Below are positions 47,307 to 59,334 of a DNA stretch of 64,000 bases, in pieces. The notes under the pieces are model-generated. The model saw nothing but the letters and a program-made list of their open reading frames with translations. It did no database searches and was not told where the DNA came from. Each line of letters begins with the position of its first letter. Positions within the stretch are counted from its first letter, which is position 1. Both the position numbers and the translations under genes were made by a program. The stretch is from Eumeta japonica (taxonomy: Eukaryota; Arthropoda; Insecta; Lepidoptera; Psychidae), in NCBI GenBank assembly GCA_005406025.1, contig BGZK01000181.1:248001-312000 (forward strand). Reading direction: 5' to 3'.

Positions 47307-47420
47307 TATCCACACAGGCATACAGACATCATCTCGGGATCTCGATTTTGCAAAATGGGGTGAAACTAATAACTTCCCGAAAATTTTAGAAAATTTTCAA
47401 TTTTCTTAGGGGAAGTTAAA
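46695..47420 (+). repeat. microsatellite-bearing repeat 'M', longest copy
   Basis: Starts GGTTAACCCTGTAGGCCAACC, then two tandem units of about 165-170 bp (each with TCGATTTCTTTTGACAACGA-like, AAACGAATCAACCGnTTT and GGCAATCnACGTGTTT), then a CA tract (47271-47303), and ends ATCTCGATTTTGCAAAATGG and GGGGAAGTTAA. Related pieces are at 14570-14780 and, inverted, at 57230-57660. Confidence 0.7.
47271..47303. repeat. (CA)16 microsatellite
   Basis: An uninterrupted CA run within repeat M. Confidence 0.95.
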
Positions 47421-48360
47421 AGGACGCTAACGTAATCGTAAATAATAAAATAAAAGGAATACTTATTTAAGAAAACCCGCTTAACCTAATTACAATTAAT
47501 ATTAGATCAATTAATATGCCCGTCTTATATTAACCAAAAAATAAACCGCCCGCTGTGTGTAACCGAAACGGTTTTAAATGGAAATAAAAAAAAAAATACG
47601 ATATTATCCTTTTTAAACTGCAGTAACCTTTAATTCTTAGTTAAGCTCACCAAAAAATGTACGCGCCGGAACAGTCCAAGGAATAGTCAGTTTGGAGGCT
47701 CACCTAGATTTCGCCGACGCTACGTCTTAGGTGTTCAGGTGCTCCGGGCTGCGATCGTCTAGTGGCACTATTTTTAGTTGTGTTCAATCTTGCGAATTGT
47801 TTTTCTACATAAAACTGAGTTTATCTCGCACCTGCCCGCCTTTTATTTAATTCATCCGCCTGTGTGTGAAGTACCTTCGATCCGCCCGCAAGTGATTCTG
47901 TCTGACATTTCTCACGCATTTGCTTCTCGTCCCCACGTCTGTCAGTTGTCTTTTGTCTAAGGAAGACAAACTATAATATCAACGGGGAGAAAATGGCATT
48001 AACGAAATCAATATATTTTTATTATTATTTTAAAAATTAACGATAATTAGAGAATATTTATATTATAATAATAAGTAGGAAACAAAATTTGGTATAATAA
48101 TATATCACTGATGCGAATTCTTTTAGAAATTCTGTCAATTAATTAGTACTAAAACTAAATAATTTCAAAGCAATTATATTCATTTTAATAATAATAAGTT
48201 ATAATAGAGTGGCATCACAGTAAAAAAGCATTAATAATAATAAATTCTTTAAAAATATTTTAAACTATGTGTCAAATAAATCAATGAAATCAATTAAATA
48301 ACGAATTAACGCCAAACTTTATTTTGGTGATAACAAATTCAAAGAATAATAATAACACAA
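47420..48360. other. no gene seen
   Basis: Bases 47640-47960 are moderately GC-rich (CCGCC/CGCCC clusters) without recognisable domains; 47980-48360 is very AT-rich. Confidence 0.45.
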
Positions 48361-49008
48361 GAAAAAACTGGCAAAGAGCATGTCGAACCATGCTGACTTT
48401 AAGGTTCCGAAGCCATTATCACAAAGTAATGCACTACAGATGAAAAAAGTATATTGTTACAATTTTTCCATGTTTCCCACACAAAATAGTTATTAGCACT
48501 TTAATCGCCTATAACTAGAGAAACAAGTGGGTATGTTGACTGTTATTATTAAACTAGTGTGAACAAAAGTGTATCAGCAAAAGAGCGCATCTTCATGGCA
48601 ATTTTTCGGCAATAACTCAAAAACGGCGAATCCGACCATGTTCAAAATAATTTTCATTGAAAGTATTTATCAAGCGTTACCTTCGTTATATTTGTCATAA
48701 TTTTTTGACATACGGTTTAGAATATAGCGAGGGGGGAGGGGAATTTCTGCACCTTTCGGAGGTTTTCATTACATGTATGTTGTGTTCCCCCTAGAAATAT
48801 TTATTTTTCTTATTTAATCAGCAAACTTGTCTTGTATAAGTAGGGGCTTATACAAGACACCTACACTATAAATTTAATCAATATACGTCTAGTAGATTTT
48901 GAATAAAATGCTTGTGATATACGGACGGACGGACAGCAGGACAGCAGGACAGACGGACATGTCGAAACTATAAGGGTTTCATTTTGGTCATTTTGGCTCG
49001 ATACCCTA
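48361..49008 (+). repeat. dispersed repeat 'E', copy 3
   Basis: Follows the layout of copy 2: GGCAAAGAGCATGTCGAACC, AAGGTTCCGAAGCCATTATC, AATAACTCAAAAACGG, GAAATATTTATTTTTCTTA, then CGGACGGACGGACAGCAGGA (with an expanded GGACAGCA unit) and CATTTTGGCTCGATACCCT. Confidence 0.8.
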
Positions 49009-49094
49009 AAAATGGAAAATGTAAGTAACAATATAAACATTTTTTCAAAAATGTATTTAATTTATTTATAAAAAAACTATATTAATATCTATAT

Positions 49095-49500
49095 ATATTC
49101 AATTCCTTTTGCTCTCTCATTCGCACGTCTCTCCCGTATAGCAGTCTTATGTGTTAACTTACATATTGGTGTAACATTACGCTTCGCGATCACAACGCAT
49201 CAGCCATTCAAACTCCCCACGTTGTCGCGCGCATGCGTGCTTCAGTATAAAGTATTTCAGAGTTTGTTTGTAATTTTTATTTTTACATATTTAAGCCTGG
49301 TTTTTATAAAATAGTTCACAGTAAACATCTACCAAAAAGCGAAAGGGACTTCGTTCCAACCGGGTGTCCCCCAGACACCACCGGTTTACCCACGTATTTT
49401 ATTAGTGCCATCTGTAGTTTATATCATTTGTTGTTAACATAAGCATTTCTACGAAACTACGGTGCTAGTTATAGCAAAGATCAGAACTTTATATATATAA
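49095..49500 (+). repeat. dispersed repeat with imperfect palindrome
   Basis: Contains GGGACTTCGTTCCAACCGGG and TTAGTGCCATCTGTAGTTTA, blocks I associate with widespread moth and butterfly repeats. Bases 49358-49386 pair as AACCGG and GTGTC against GACAC and CCGGTT with a two-base bulge. Confidence 0.45.
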
Positions 49501-51025
49501 CAAGAATTGATCGCTTATAGTAATGAGATATAAATACGTGTACAACACATGTTGTTTATTATCACATTTCATAACAGCTTAAAGTGATATATTCAGATCG
49601 ACAAACGGTATGAAGCATTTTGTTTTGAATAGGAATTAATTTAACACGAAACATATGTCACATAAATATATAGTAAGTTCCCTTCTCATCGTCACTAAAG
49701 TGGGGAATCTCATCTAAGTCGCCGGTACATTGAACCGATACGGTAATATGTTACCCGTTCAATTGTGATGGGTAAATTACGTTGTGCGTGATGTAGGTGT
49801 GAACCTAGCCGGGTGTTAGCCGTAAGTCTCGCACCGGCGGGCGAGCGTTTATTCCAGCAGACGAACTTAATTACGGTTGGTCGGCTTTCACTGCGAAATG
49901 AATGCGTTTTGTATTCTATTTACCATGGAGTTAAACTTTAGTGAGTGGACGCACTTTCTAGGTCTGAAATTCCAGATTTCATTTTAACGCTGTTGCGTCG
50001 CTGCAAGTATAAAAATAAAATTTTCTCGCTTCAACATTTAAAGTCTAAATAGAGTGTTCAGTTTTCAATATAAAATAGGACAGCGATCGAGGCCACGGAG
50101 TCTTCATCTCTGGTCGAAAACCTAATAGAAACAACATCCACGAATTCCGGTGGTGAACGTCGTTAATCGGCAATAACCTCCGACTGATTAAATGGAACTT
50201 CGTGCTCGACTAATACCAGGCCGAATTCTAATTACGGACCCTACGGTATTCGTTCGTCCGTTAGCAACTTACGGATATCTATCTCACAAACGATAAGGGA
50301 CAATAAATAGAAATGACCTGACACTACAGAAGGGCTCTCTGCTCATCAGGACAACGCTTAAAAGCATTCACTTGGAGCTTTCCGTACGGGTTCATTTTTG
50401 ATAACGAAACACAATGTACCAAAAACAATACAAATTTAACAATGGTTTGGACAGTGACCGAGCTTTAAACGAAAGTTTCTCTTTTTGTTACCATGTCGTA
50501 ATCGTAAAAAGCTTGTCGTGCGATTAAAATTGGAAAATGATCGCGGCTTTGAATTCATAGTTATAAACTTTATCCAATAATTTGCGTTCGTATATGTATA
50601 AACCATATTCAAGACACACACATATATATATATACTAATCTTGAATGAAAAAAAATTATAAAAGTACATCTATCGCCTTTTTTTTTATCTTAACTTTCAT
50701 AGTTTAAACTTCAACGGTCCTTCACTTTTAATTCTTGCTTTAATTGATCGCCATTGAAATACTTGGTGCGGCCTCCTGCGCCGACCCTCTATTAAAAATA
50801 ATTAAAAATAATTCTTTTCATATCATTTTTAGCTTTAAATTTGGGTCACGTGTCTGTTCTGAAGACGATTGAAGCACGGATGCGAATGTATCAGAACACA
50901 GTTACGTAAATATAGTAATTTCGATTAATATATCAATATCGACATCGAACCACTACTTGCGCGCGCGCCTTTCTTATTACTTTTGCATTTTGTGGCTGCC
51001 TCATTCTCATAAACATTGATTCATT
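49500..51025. other. no gene seen
   Basis: Bases 49690-50280 are moderately GC-rich single-copy-looking sequence with no recognisable exon. A short TA run is at 50623-50636. Could hold conserved noncoding sequence; this cannot be judged from one genome. Confidence 0.45.
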
Positions 51026-51029
51026 TAAG

Positions 51030-51240
51030 TATATGGGAATTGCAATTGACTTGATAATTATTTTTAAAACTCATATTATTAATTTAACTTTAAGATTGCC
51101 TAAGCTAATTTATGTCTATAGAAATCTTCGTCACATTTCTGATCTTAATAGTTTGAAAACAGTTTATTATTCCATCTACCAATTATCATCCATTACTGCA
51201 TCGCTCCTCGGGATGGCTCTGCTAAAGCATAGGTTATAGA
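51030..51240 (+). pseudogene. LINE reverse transcriptase, C-terminal scrap (different family)
   Basis: The plus strand reads GIAIDLIIIFKTHIINLTLR and LPKLIYVYRNLRHISDLNSL, then KTVYYSIYQLSSIT. It fits the pattern LGV-ID-LTWK-HI---T-RL-KLIYVFRNLRH of a non-LTR polymerase thumb region. It differs from copies A-D (which read LAKKLNSAAYAVKK), so it is another LINE family. Only this part survives. Confidence 0.7.
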
Positions 51241-51629
51241 AGCAGAAAGAGCGCAGCGGACTATTTTGAAAGTAGCCGTATTTTTGCCTTTTCGTCGACC
51301 CACGACTACCACTTACGCGACCAGAATGTCCTCTCAATTTTTGAAAGGCGATTGAAAGGAATCGACCTCGAGAGCAAAATTGGGCTTAGAATCGAGAACG
51401 GGACACCGATCAGCACCTCAATTTCATGATGGGGCGACATAAAATATGAACTAATTAATTTTATGTCTATGCAGGCGGAGTCGCGAATAAAAGCTAGCCC
51501 ATACACAAAGTTTGAATTTAACTTTGCATAGGCATATAGCTCCACCAGCTACACGGTGCGGAGCCTGACGCGAATTTGGCTGGGCATAGTTACAATTATG
51601 GACGTAACTTGAGAATATATTTATAATTG

Positions 51630-51840
51630 ACGGGAGAGCAGTGAACAGGCTCGTCTCCAAAGCGAAAAGGTTAGGGTTCGAATTCTGACTACGATCTAAT
51701 TGATAGGTGTTTTGGACTAAGTCAAATCAGCTCAGGGACTGCCTCAGAGCACTCGTGTCGGCATTTATCACAACATCGGTGACGACATCAGTGGCCACCC
51801 AGCGCAGAGCCGCTATGTAAATAAATGTCATTGTACTATT
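51630..51840 (+). repeat. possible tRNA-derived SINE remnant
   Basis: GGTTAGGGTTCGAATTCTGA (51669-51688) contains a near-consensus RNA polymerase III B box (GGTTCGAATT). An A box is not clear upstream. A tail-like stretch CCCAGCGCAGAGCCGCTATG with ATAAATGTCATTGTA follows. No cloverleaf can be drawn, so it is not a tRNA gene. Confidence 0.35.
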
Positions 51841-51849
51841 TTCTGTGTA

Positions 51850-53570
51850 TGCTGTCCTGGTACTCGGTTGAATGTTAACGGGCTATTGAGAAATATTTTT
51901 TTTTTTGTCAGAAAACGCATTAAATTGGCTATAAAATGAATGTTTCCTACTGATTCCTGCATATGATGTCCTACGTAGGCGCGTTATATTTTCTAAATAC
52001 GCTTCAATCAGATTTTCCTAATGTGCCAAAAGAAATATAATTTAAATATTCAACCAAATTATGCCTGGACAGAGCGAGTGTACGAATCTATTAGAACGGC
52101 CATATATTTGGTGTCGTTGCGCCTGGTAGTTTTACCCCTTTGCATATCCTCATTTCAGATTGCGGGACGAACGTTTAGGGTATCCGCACCCGCGGCGTCG
52201 TCCTCGGCAGTGCTCGGCGCGCGGTCCGCGGCATAGGCGACAGATAGCGTGCTTTTAAAACGTACGTGAGCGGCCTCCTCGCGGTATGAGCCCGAACGAG
52301 ATTGAATATTAAAGGGCCGCAATAAAGGCGCGCGCCGCCCTAATTTACCGTGGGCCGGACAAATCGAATACGTGCCTCGAATTGACGCCGCGCGCCGCCC
52401 GCCGCAAGCCCAAAAAATCACTGCGAATGCACGCGACTACACACCCGCGCGGGATGAGTCTTCACGATCCAGGATACGACGTGCCTTTAATTTTAGGCGT
52501 AACATTTAAATGTCCTCCCGACCACGAAATGTGCAGACCAGAAGACGCGTTACTTTTTTTTTGTTTTCATAGATTATGTGAACTCATTCTAAATTATTGT
52601 CTATTAGCTTGCTTTAAAGTCAGACTAACTACTCTGAATAAAACAGCTTAATTTTACGAAATTCAAATAAGCAATGAGACGTCAAAGTACGTCTGACATT
52701 TAAAGATGTTTCTCGCACGCGATTCTTAAATTAGAATGAATCTATTCTTTATTTTGTGTTCGTGTAAGTCTAAAGGTTTGTGTATGTTTGTTATTATATA
52801 ATTCATTATTTTTTTTAATGTATATTATTATGTGTGTTTGTACTGGCACGCCCGCCTGCGATAGCGGAGGAGTGTCGAGTTCGACAATCGATGCTCAAGA
52901 AATGGCAACGCCGTCTCTTCCGTTGGAACGTCTACGTGCAAACTACCATATGCCATATACATACAGTCTACACTTTGTTTTATCAACTGTTTTAAGCCAA
53001 AAACTCTAGTGTTTTGAGCTTAAAGTATAGGCTAGTACGTTTCCGATGGTTAGATCTTAATTATTATTTAAATATTCGGTAGCAGTGTTGGTGGAATATC
53101 AATACTAGTTTTGCAAATACATCTTGTCTATTAACTTTATAGAACCATTTGATTAATAAATTTATATACGACATTTAGACTTCTTATTTAAAGTCAATAT
53201 GCGCATTATGATAATTTTTCAAGAAAAAGATTAGGTACACACGTATGATTTTCAACTCAAAATCTGTTTAGGCGTACCGGAACCGGCTTTATATTTGGAC
53301 GCTGTAATAGACTCAAACGAGTTAGGAAATAATATAGATGAAAGAAATTCGACATAATAGTTTTTGTCGCCTCAACTTCACAACAAGTATTTTGTAATGC
53401 GCCTAGGTAGATAAATTTGATCGGTTTAACAGATTCAGCCTCCTTACCGCCAAGATATATGTTATTTTACTATCATATTTTCCATTTATTAGAAATGTTC
53501 TGTACATCGATTATGAAAAAAAACAGCGATTAAATGCGAATAAGACGAGCACCCTGAAGGTTCCATACAA
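51850..53570. other. no gene seen; GC-rich island at 52.2-52.46 kb
   Basis: Bases about 52175-52460 are GC-rich (GCGCGCGGTCCGCGGC, GACGCCGCGCGCCGCCCGCC). Open frames across it on both strands have no recognisable domain. The remainder is AT-rich. Confidence 0.5.
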
Positions 53571-53578
53571 ATTTGATA

Positions 53579-53614
53579 GGTACAGGTACAGGTACAGGTA
53601 TAGGTACAGGTATA
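53579..53614. repeat. (GGTACA)n microsatellite, six units
   Basis: Six hexamers in a row with one substitution (GGTATA). Confidence 0.9.
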
Positions 53615-54174
53615 CATTCATCAAAAGTTTTCACCGTTTTTGCTTGCTTTTAATACCTGAATTGGAGAGATATTAGTTTCGATATTTCCGAAAGTATTAT
53701 TCGAAAGTTTTGTCTATCTTTAAAGAAGTTCTTAAATATTTAAACTGTTGTTAATTTTAAATTTTCAAGCAGAAATTAAAAATGTTGGAAATCACGGTGC
53801 GTGTTTTAGGTCGAGTTGTACGGAATTAATTCGCTCGGAAATAAATCCGCACCGCATTGTAGTTCGATTTGTGTCAAATGACAGATTTTTTGCCGGGCGA
53901 ATTTTTAATCGCTTCTGTGGCTACTCCCATAAGACTCAATGTGTTACAGAATAGCGAGAAAAAATCGCGCGGTGAAATGCTGCAGTGCGGACAGCGCCTA
54001 ACTGCAAATGTTAGTTTGTAATCGCAAAACAATATATTTTTTTTTAAATTATATGATTACAAATTAATAATTTTCCTTTGTTTGTCCTGCGACAAATTTT
54101 ATAATATTAAGTCAATAAGAAGTGTGCTCTATAGGTTTTGCTTTCTTTGCAAGGATCCAAAAGCTGTGGTGTTT

Positions 54175-54400
54175 GGTCGAATGAGTCAAAGTACCGGTCG
54201 CCCCTTCTCCCTTCATAACCCTATTCCCCTCCTTTAGATACACTATTCCTACTCAAGAGATGAGCAACGCACTGGTGATTCTTTTAGGGTTGCGAATGCT
54301 CCTGGGCGGCGATGACTATTTACTCTTTGGTGGCTTACAAGCTCTTTATTACTTCGAAAACGTCATAAAAAGTGTGGTGAAGACTAGCCGCACTATTTGT
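54175..54400 (-). repeat. dispersed repeat 'G', copy 3 (inverted)
   Basis: Read on the minus strand, this parallels the copies at 33165 and 35165. On the plus strand the blocks are CTCCTTTAGATACACTATTCC, GCAACGCACTGGTGATTCTT, CCTGGGCGGCGATGACTATT. No coding capacity. Confidence 0.55.
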
Positions 54401-56230
54401 GCCGTCGGTTTTAGTCAACTTGCGCGGCGCCCCTCCCCGTCAATCCGCTCGGTCTCGACACAAACTCAAAGTCGTAACAGCCAGGTTAAATAATAACAGC
54501 CCACTTAGGTTCTTAAAACGAATAATTTTGTAATTGTTTAAGTAAGACTATATCGGCTTTTTGTGACGTTTAATTTTTTTCGATCTGCATGTTTACGAGT
54601 AATTTAAATATTTTCATTCAAGAAAGTGTTAAACAGACAGAAAGACAAATGGACAACGAAATGATCATATAAACGTTCCTTTTGAGGTACGGGACCCTTT
54701 AAAGGAGCACTGATAGGATCATTTCGAGGTTCATTCGCCCGGGGCGTTTTTGTTCTGAAACAAATTTCATGTGCGCATTTGAAAATTGTCATAGTCATAG
54801 TGAATTGTTACCCAAATGCAAACACGACATACCACAACACAACACACAGCATATAAAAATACCTTTTCAAATCTTTTTTTCTTTGTTTATTTATTGTATA
54901 TTTTGCAGTTCATTGTGAACTGAAAACATGCTAAAGTTTTAAAAATACGTTTAACGAAAATGATGGTGAAAAAGTTTGGTTGCCGGTTTTTAGATATATT
55001 CGTGTTAATATTATTCCTATTTTCTAAAGAGTGATGAGGTATCGTTTGATGTTTTAGTTCTGTTGTGTGGCCGGTAGTTTGAATGAAGGAATCCTATTCC
55101 CCCTTGATTATTTTGGGTCTTAATCTGGGTCGTAAAATCCCAGGCAGCACTAAGTTCTACAAAAGTTGAAGAAATTTGAGCTGTCTCAATTGGCTGCTTA
55201 AAGAACTAATTAAGCGCTTGTGAAGCTCTTAGACGTGCAGTTTAGGACCAAATTATAATTTGTTTGGGACTGAGTAAAGTGTGGACGGTAGCTATATTTT
55301 ATGTGTATGTTATCTGAATATGTATGTTCAGTTTAATTCTGGGTATTAAGCTTTGTTTGAATTTTTTAAATATTTGTTTACTAGTTTATAGCGTACACGA
55401 AAACGAATTCATGATAGTATATTTAAACAATTTAGGTTTGTTAAAGCAATTATAAAAAATAAAGGCATCCGTAAGTATAGAAATGTCTACGGAAATAGTA
55501 AAAAATCAACAGTGAAACAACATATTTTTCCGTTTGTTTTCTTCTACTTAAAATGCTGTAATGGTTGTTGATATCATCGTACAGCAAATATACGGAAACA
55601 TGCAGTAGCGTGTAGCATCTTGCTAATCCATGTTACAAGCAAGCGTCTGATCATGACTTTCCTGGAACTAATAAAGTTCTATACAATAAAATAAGGAGGT
55701 TGTCCTGCCATTTCGTTATTTTTTTTTGTGTGAGTAATTTGCAACTTCACTCATTCTAACGAAATTTTAACACAGTCAAACTTCATATTGTATACGGATT
55801 GTGTTTCAAAAGAAGATGGCCATTAACAGATCGATATGTCGAAACTCTGCGACAAACAACACGAAACGCAGAATTTTAAACACTTTTAATGGGTACTCAA
55901 CGCCCACTTAGATACGGACATAGAGTGCTTACGCAATGCGTCAGTCTTTAAAACCAGAACAAAGACCGGATGCCGGCGCACGCGCCGGACGGTAACGAGC
56001 TAATGTGTTTTTGACATTGTTCAATAGTAGGTTCGGTGGCGCCACATCATTCACGAATGGCGTAACACCGGCGACACTGTATCGATACTACGAACACCGA
56101 ACCCTTTGAAATATACTTAAGATTGAGTGTCGTCAGGTTTTATAATCTCTCTTGTAACACATACAATCGCCCCTGCCACAGACTTAGGCCACTACGACAT
56201 TGTGTAGGCCGTCACGCCCGAAGTGGTCAG
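54400..56230. other. no gene seen; one scrap of the inverted-repeat element
   Basis: Bases 55605-55655 (GCTAATCCATGTTACAAGCA, AGCGTCTGAT) resemble the right arm of the element at 22662-23134. Bases 55920-56110 are GC-richer (GCCGGCGCACGCGCCGG near 55973) without a domain. Confidence 0.4.
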
Positions 56231-56274
56231 GGAACGAATTCGGGACGGCCGATTAGAAACCAATGCTTTCCATA

Positions 56275-56300
56275 GGGCAGAAATTTATTATTTTCTGCCC
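56275..56300. repeat. 9-bp hairpin
   Basis: GGGCAGAAA and TTTCTGCCC flank an 8-base A/T loop. It lies about 150 bases upstream of the recombinase-like fragment. Confidence 0.7.
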
Positions 56301-56451
56301 GCTAAATGAAGTTGTAGCTTTATTTTCAATCCTGTCAGGGTGTCTTTTGTTTATTTCATGCCTTTGTAATTGTCATTCTGACAGTTACTGTTACTGACAT
56401 ATTATAATTTTGTTTCTAAATATAAGTAAAAATAAGAATATAATAAATATG

Positions 56452-56616
56452 GACACAGCAACTCGAAATACACCACAACATGTTATTGATAAAGCAGCAT
56501 CTGCAACTTTGAATTTATTACCTGAAAAATCAAAATCAAAGTATTTAAATGTTTACGACAAATTTTTGGCTTGGATAGAATCCGAAGGAATTACATCATG
56601 GTCGGAAGTAGTTTGA
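56452..56616 (+). pseudogene. tyrosine-recombinase-like N-terminal fragment
   Basis: From the Met at 56452, MDTATRNTPQHVIDKAASAT and KSKSKYLNVYDKFLAWIESE fit the SAM-like core-binding domain of tyrosine recombinases carried by Crypton-type or related insect elements. A stop follows WSEVV. The sequence then changes character, and no catalytic Arg-His-Arg-Tyr domain follows. I recognise the fold pattern, not a named gene. Confidence 0.55.
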
Positions 56617-56679
56617 CTCCAGATAATGAAACTGGCATTTTTAATACAGGTTATATGAAAAACATCATATATGACGTGC

Positions 56680-56767
56680 GATGAAACACGATATCAGACC
56701 GGGTGATCAGGCCTCGTTCCGCTCGGGCGGCCAACTTCACCCTGGTCTGAAATCATTTTATTTCATC
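56680..56767. repeat. inverted repeat with GC-rich loop
   Basis: GATGAAACACGATATCAGAC-CGGGTG (56680-56705) pairs imperfectly with CACCCTGGTCTG-AAATC-TTTCATC (56738-56767) around a loop with CTCGTTCCGCTCGGGCGGCC. It begins about 60 bases after the recombinase-like fragment ends and may be part of the same element. Confidence 0.55.
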
Positions 56768-56769
56768 TC

Positions 56770-57230
56770 TAGTCACAAAATATAAAATTAGATATTAAAA
56801 TATAATAATACATTATAGAAATAATTGGTGGGTTCATAGACATAAAAATATATCGGTGGAGGTTTCATAGCAAGTAAGCACTTTTCGTCGCTATGTAAAG
56901 CCGAAGTATTCAGCCATGGTCTGCCGGTGCTCAGCAGCTCTCGACGTCGTCCGCGGTCGGAGGTGCGCCGGCGCCGAGACGCCTCGGTCGGACGCCGCGA
57001 CACTCACCTCGGGTCACTCTGGGCTTCACCTATATAGTTGACCTTATCTCCAGCGGACTAAGTCCCCACTGCCACGACAGAACGACGGTAGCAGGAACGG
57101 TGTTGTCCCTGTGTTGGTTTGACGCGAGTTGGAGATCGGGCCTCTTTGATAGTTCTCGCCTTTCATTAGACTCTTGTAACTAAGAGTTTCTTGATAGCAT
57201 AATTATGTAAAAACCTTTTCAACTTCTCGC
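56770..57230. other. no gene seen; GC-rich island at 56.93-57.0 kb
   Basis: A GC-rich patch (GGTGCGCCGGCGCCGAGACG) with an open frame on the minus strand and no recognisable domain. Otherwise featureless. Confidence 0.45.
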
Positions 57231-57660
57231 CAGGACAATTGAAGTTTTCCTAAAATTAAGGAAGTTATTGCTTTCAGTCCCATTTTCGCAAATCGAGATT
57301 TGATCAGATGCCGAAGTTTTAAGGTTCTAGGAAATTTTTCTTAGAATTCGCAGAGAAATGTTCAAATGTATATATGTATGTATGAGTGGTTTTATATATG
57401 TGTGGGTCTGTGTGTGCGTACGTACGTGCGCGTGTTTTAATGTAATTGTTGAATATCTTTTGAATAAATAATCCAGTTAGAACCGAATTCACTATATTCA
57501 AAAGCACTTACCTGAAATTAGGCTTCATAGCTCCACTCGTAATAAAACTGCAAACTGCGCGTAAAAGCTGCATCAACGTTGTTAATTTCTTTAAAATCTA
57601 TTCAGTTAATCAGGAGATATCGTTGTTGAAAAAAATGTTTTCTTTAAAATAAGTTAATAG
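57230..57660 (-). repeat. repeat 'M', inverted partial copy
   Basis: Compared with the reverse complement of 46900-47420: AAGGAAGTTATTGCTTTCAG, CCATTTTCGCAAATCGAGAT, then a TGTATATATGTATGTATGAG and TGTGTGTGCGTACGTACG tract in place of the CA run, and AATCAGGAGATATCGTTGTT further on. The dinucleotide tract sits at the same relative position as in the longest copy. Confidence 0.5.
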
Positions 57661-58960
57661 ATTGCTTGATATATTGATTTTTAAATTTCAATATTTTTAC
57701 AGCAAAAAAAAATTGAATAGAATGCTGTAAGCCGCAATCAAATCGAATGCTTCGCTCAACGATATCTTTGATTATAAAATATTTGCAATATTAGGTAAAA
57801 ATTTATTAGTCACGCGGGATAAACAGTACCTTTGCACACAATTTTGAGGTCTTTAAATAACTGTAGTGACAAATACACTTGCGCACGCACGTTTTCTTTT
57901 TGTAACTTTCAACCGGAGTCTTGCTCCTAGATGCTTATTTCGTCTTCTCTCCACATTTGTAATAAAAAAATAATATATGCAACTCTTGCGATGTCGTCGA
58001 TTACCCACTAAAGCAATAAGCGCACTCTGCGCTCGCGCGCTCAACGTCGGTCTCGGGCGCGACTGAAAGCTTACTGTACTTGTTGCTCAACAGACTGTGT
58101 TATCCCTTATGATTTCGAGCTCGAAAATTGCGAAAATTGTCCAATCTTGCGGATTAGTTTTGCCAATTGCGTTTTCACTTTTGGTGCAGCTCGCCGTTAG
58201 TGTGCCTGTCATAATGTAATATAAGTGAATTCGATTCTGAGGCAATGTAAAGTAAAATATTAATAACTAGACCTGAAAATATTGAAAACTGATAAAGGCG
58301 ATGGAGACGACCGACGTCTCGAGCTGGTTTTAATTCTAGCGCGGTACTATCGCTTCTGTAACGGCGGTCGCCTTATGAATATTCATCATGAAGTAAAATC
58401 CTTTAGTCAAACATCTGACTATGATAATCAACAATCTGGGTTGATATACGGTTTATCTTCAACTCAAATAAGCCACTAATAATTAAGAAATAGGATCATA
58501 TTATGTGAGGAAAAAATCTATTACGAGAACATTTTAACACTCGGTTTAAGAATTGCTTATAGGCTTGAATTTTTTCTTTGAGCACAAACAAAGTTTATAT
58601 ATATTTTAATTGGCAGTTTATGTCACTGCCTCACTGTAAGTTAACAGGCATTTAGCTAAGTATGTGATTAGTTTCGAGATATAGAGAATGCCATTAAATT
58701 CAACTAATAGAGGAAATATGAAAGTTTGGAGGTTTGTTACTCAATCGCGCGTTATCGGTCGATCAGAATTACTTGTATAGTTTATGTATGAGAATAACAT
58801 ATAGACTAGGATGAGTAAAGGTACTAACTTTTGTTCGTGGCTCCGCTTGCATGAATGTAAGATGTTATGATAATTCTTTATATGTTTGTACATGTCATGA
58901 TAATTCCTTACTTACGTCGATTGCTTATTGGTAACAACATAGTTCACGAGAGGCTCAATA
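57660..58960. other. no gene seen
   Basis: AT-rich with no recognised element; minus-strand open frames at 57853-58044 and similar are short and domain-free. Confidence 0.5.
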
Positions 58961-58964
58961 TGAA

Positions 58965-59180
58965 CATCGGTCCGAGATCGGAATTGCAAGCAGAACCAGT
59001 ATTGAGATGAAGACCGTTGTCAATAATAAAGAAAATCAGTGGTAGTACATTTTTTCGATTTTTGTAAGAGTATTTTAATGCAATCGAATTGTAACCAGGG
59101 ATTCTTTATCGCACCTCTTATCGAAATCAAGACCCTGAACAGTATCGGGATCGTGACCGTGGTGGATAACGTTGTCGGTC
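58965..59180. repeat. 12-bp-type minisatellite patch, heavily diverged
   Basis: Units such as GGTCCGAGATCGGAATTGCA, CAGTATTGAGATGAAGACC, CGAAATCAAGACCCTGAAC and AGTATCGGGATCGTGACCG are the reverse-sense form of the repeat at 395 and 36395. Confidence 0.45.
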
Positions 59181-59334
59181 AATATGAAAGATCAAAGAAT
59201 CCTGTGCTACTTCCACACTCTTTGAAATTAAAAATTGGCGCTCTTACTATTTTATTATGTTTATAACAATAAAATCATGGGATTACATTACGAGTCCAAT
59301 TCAATGAGACCAGACTTCAAGTGAAATTTCTTAG

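Noticed and set aside
51632..51700. tRNA gene
   Set aside because: A B box is present, but no A box at the right spacing and no cloverleaf; treated as a possible SINE remnant.
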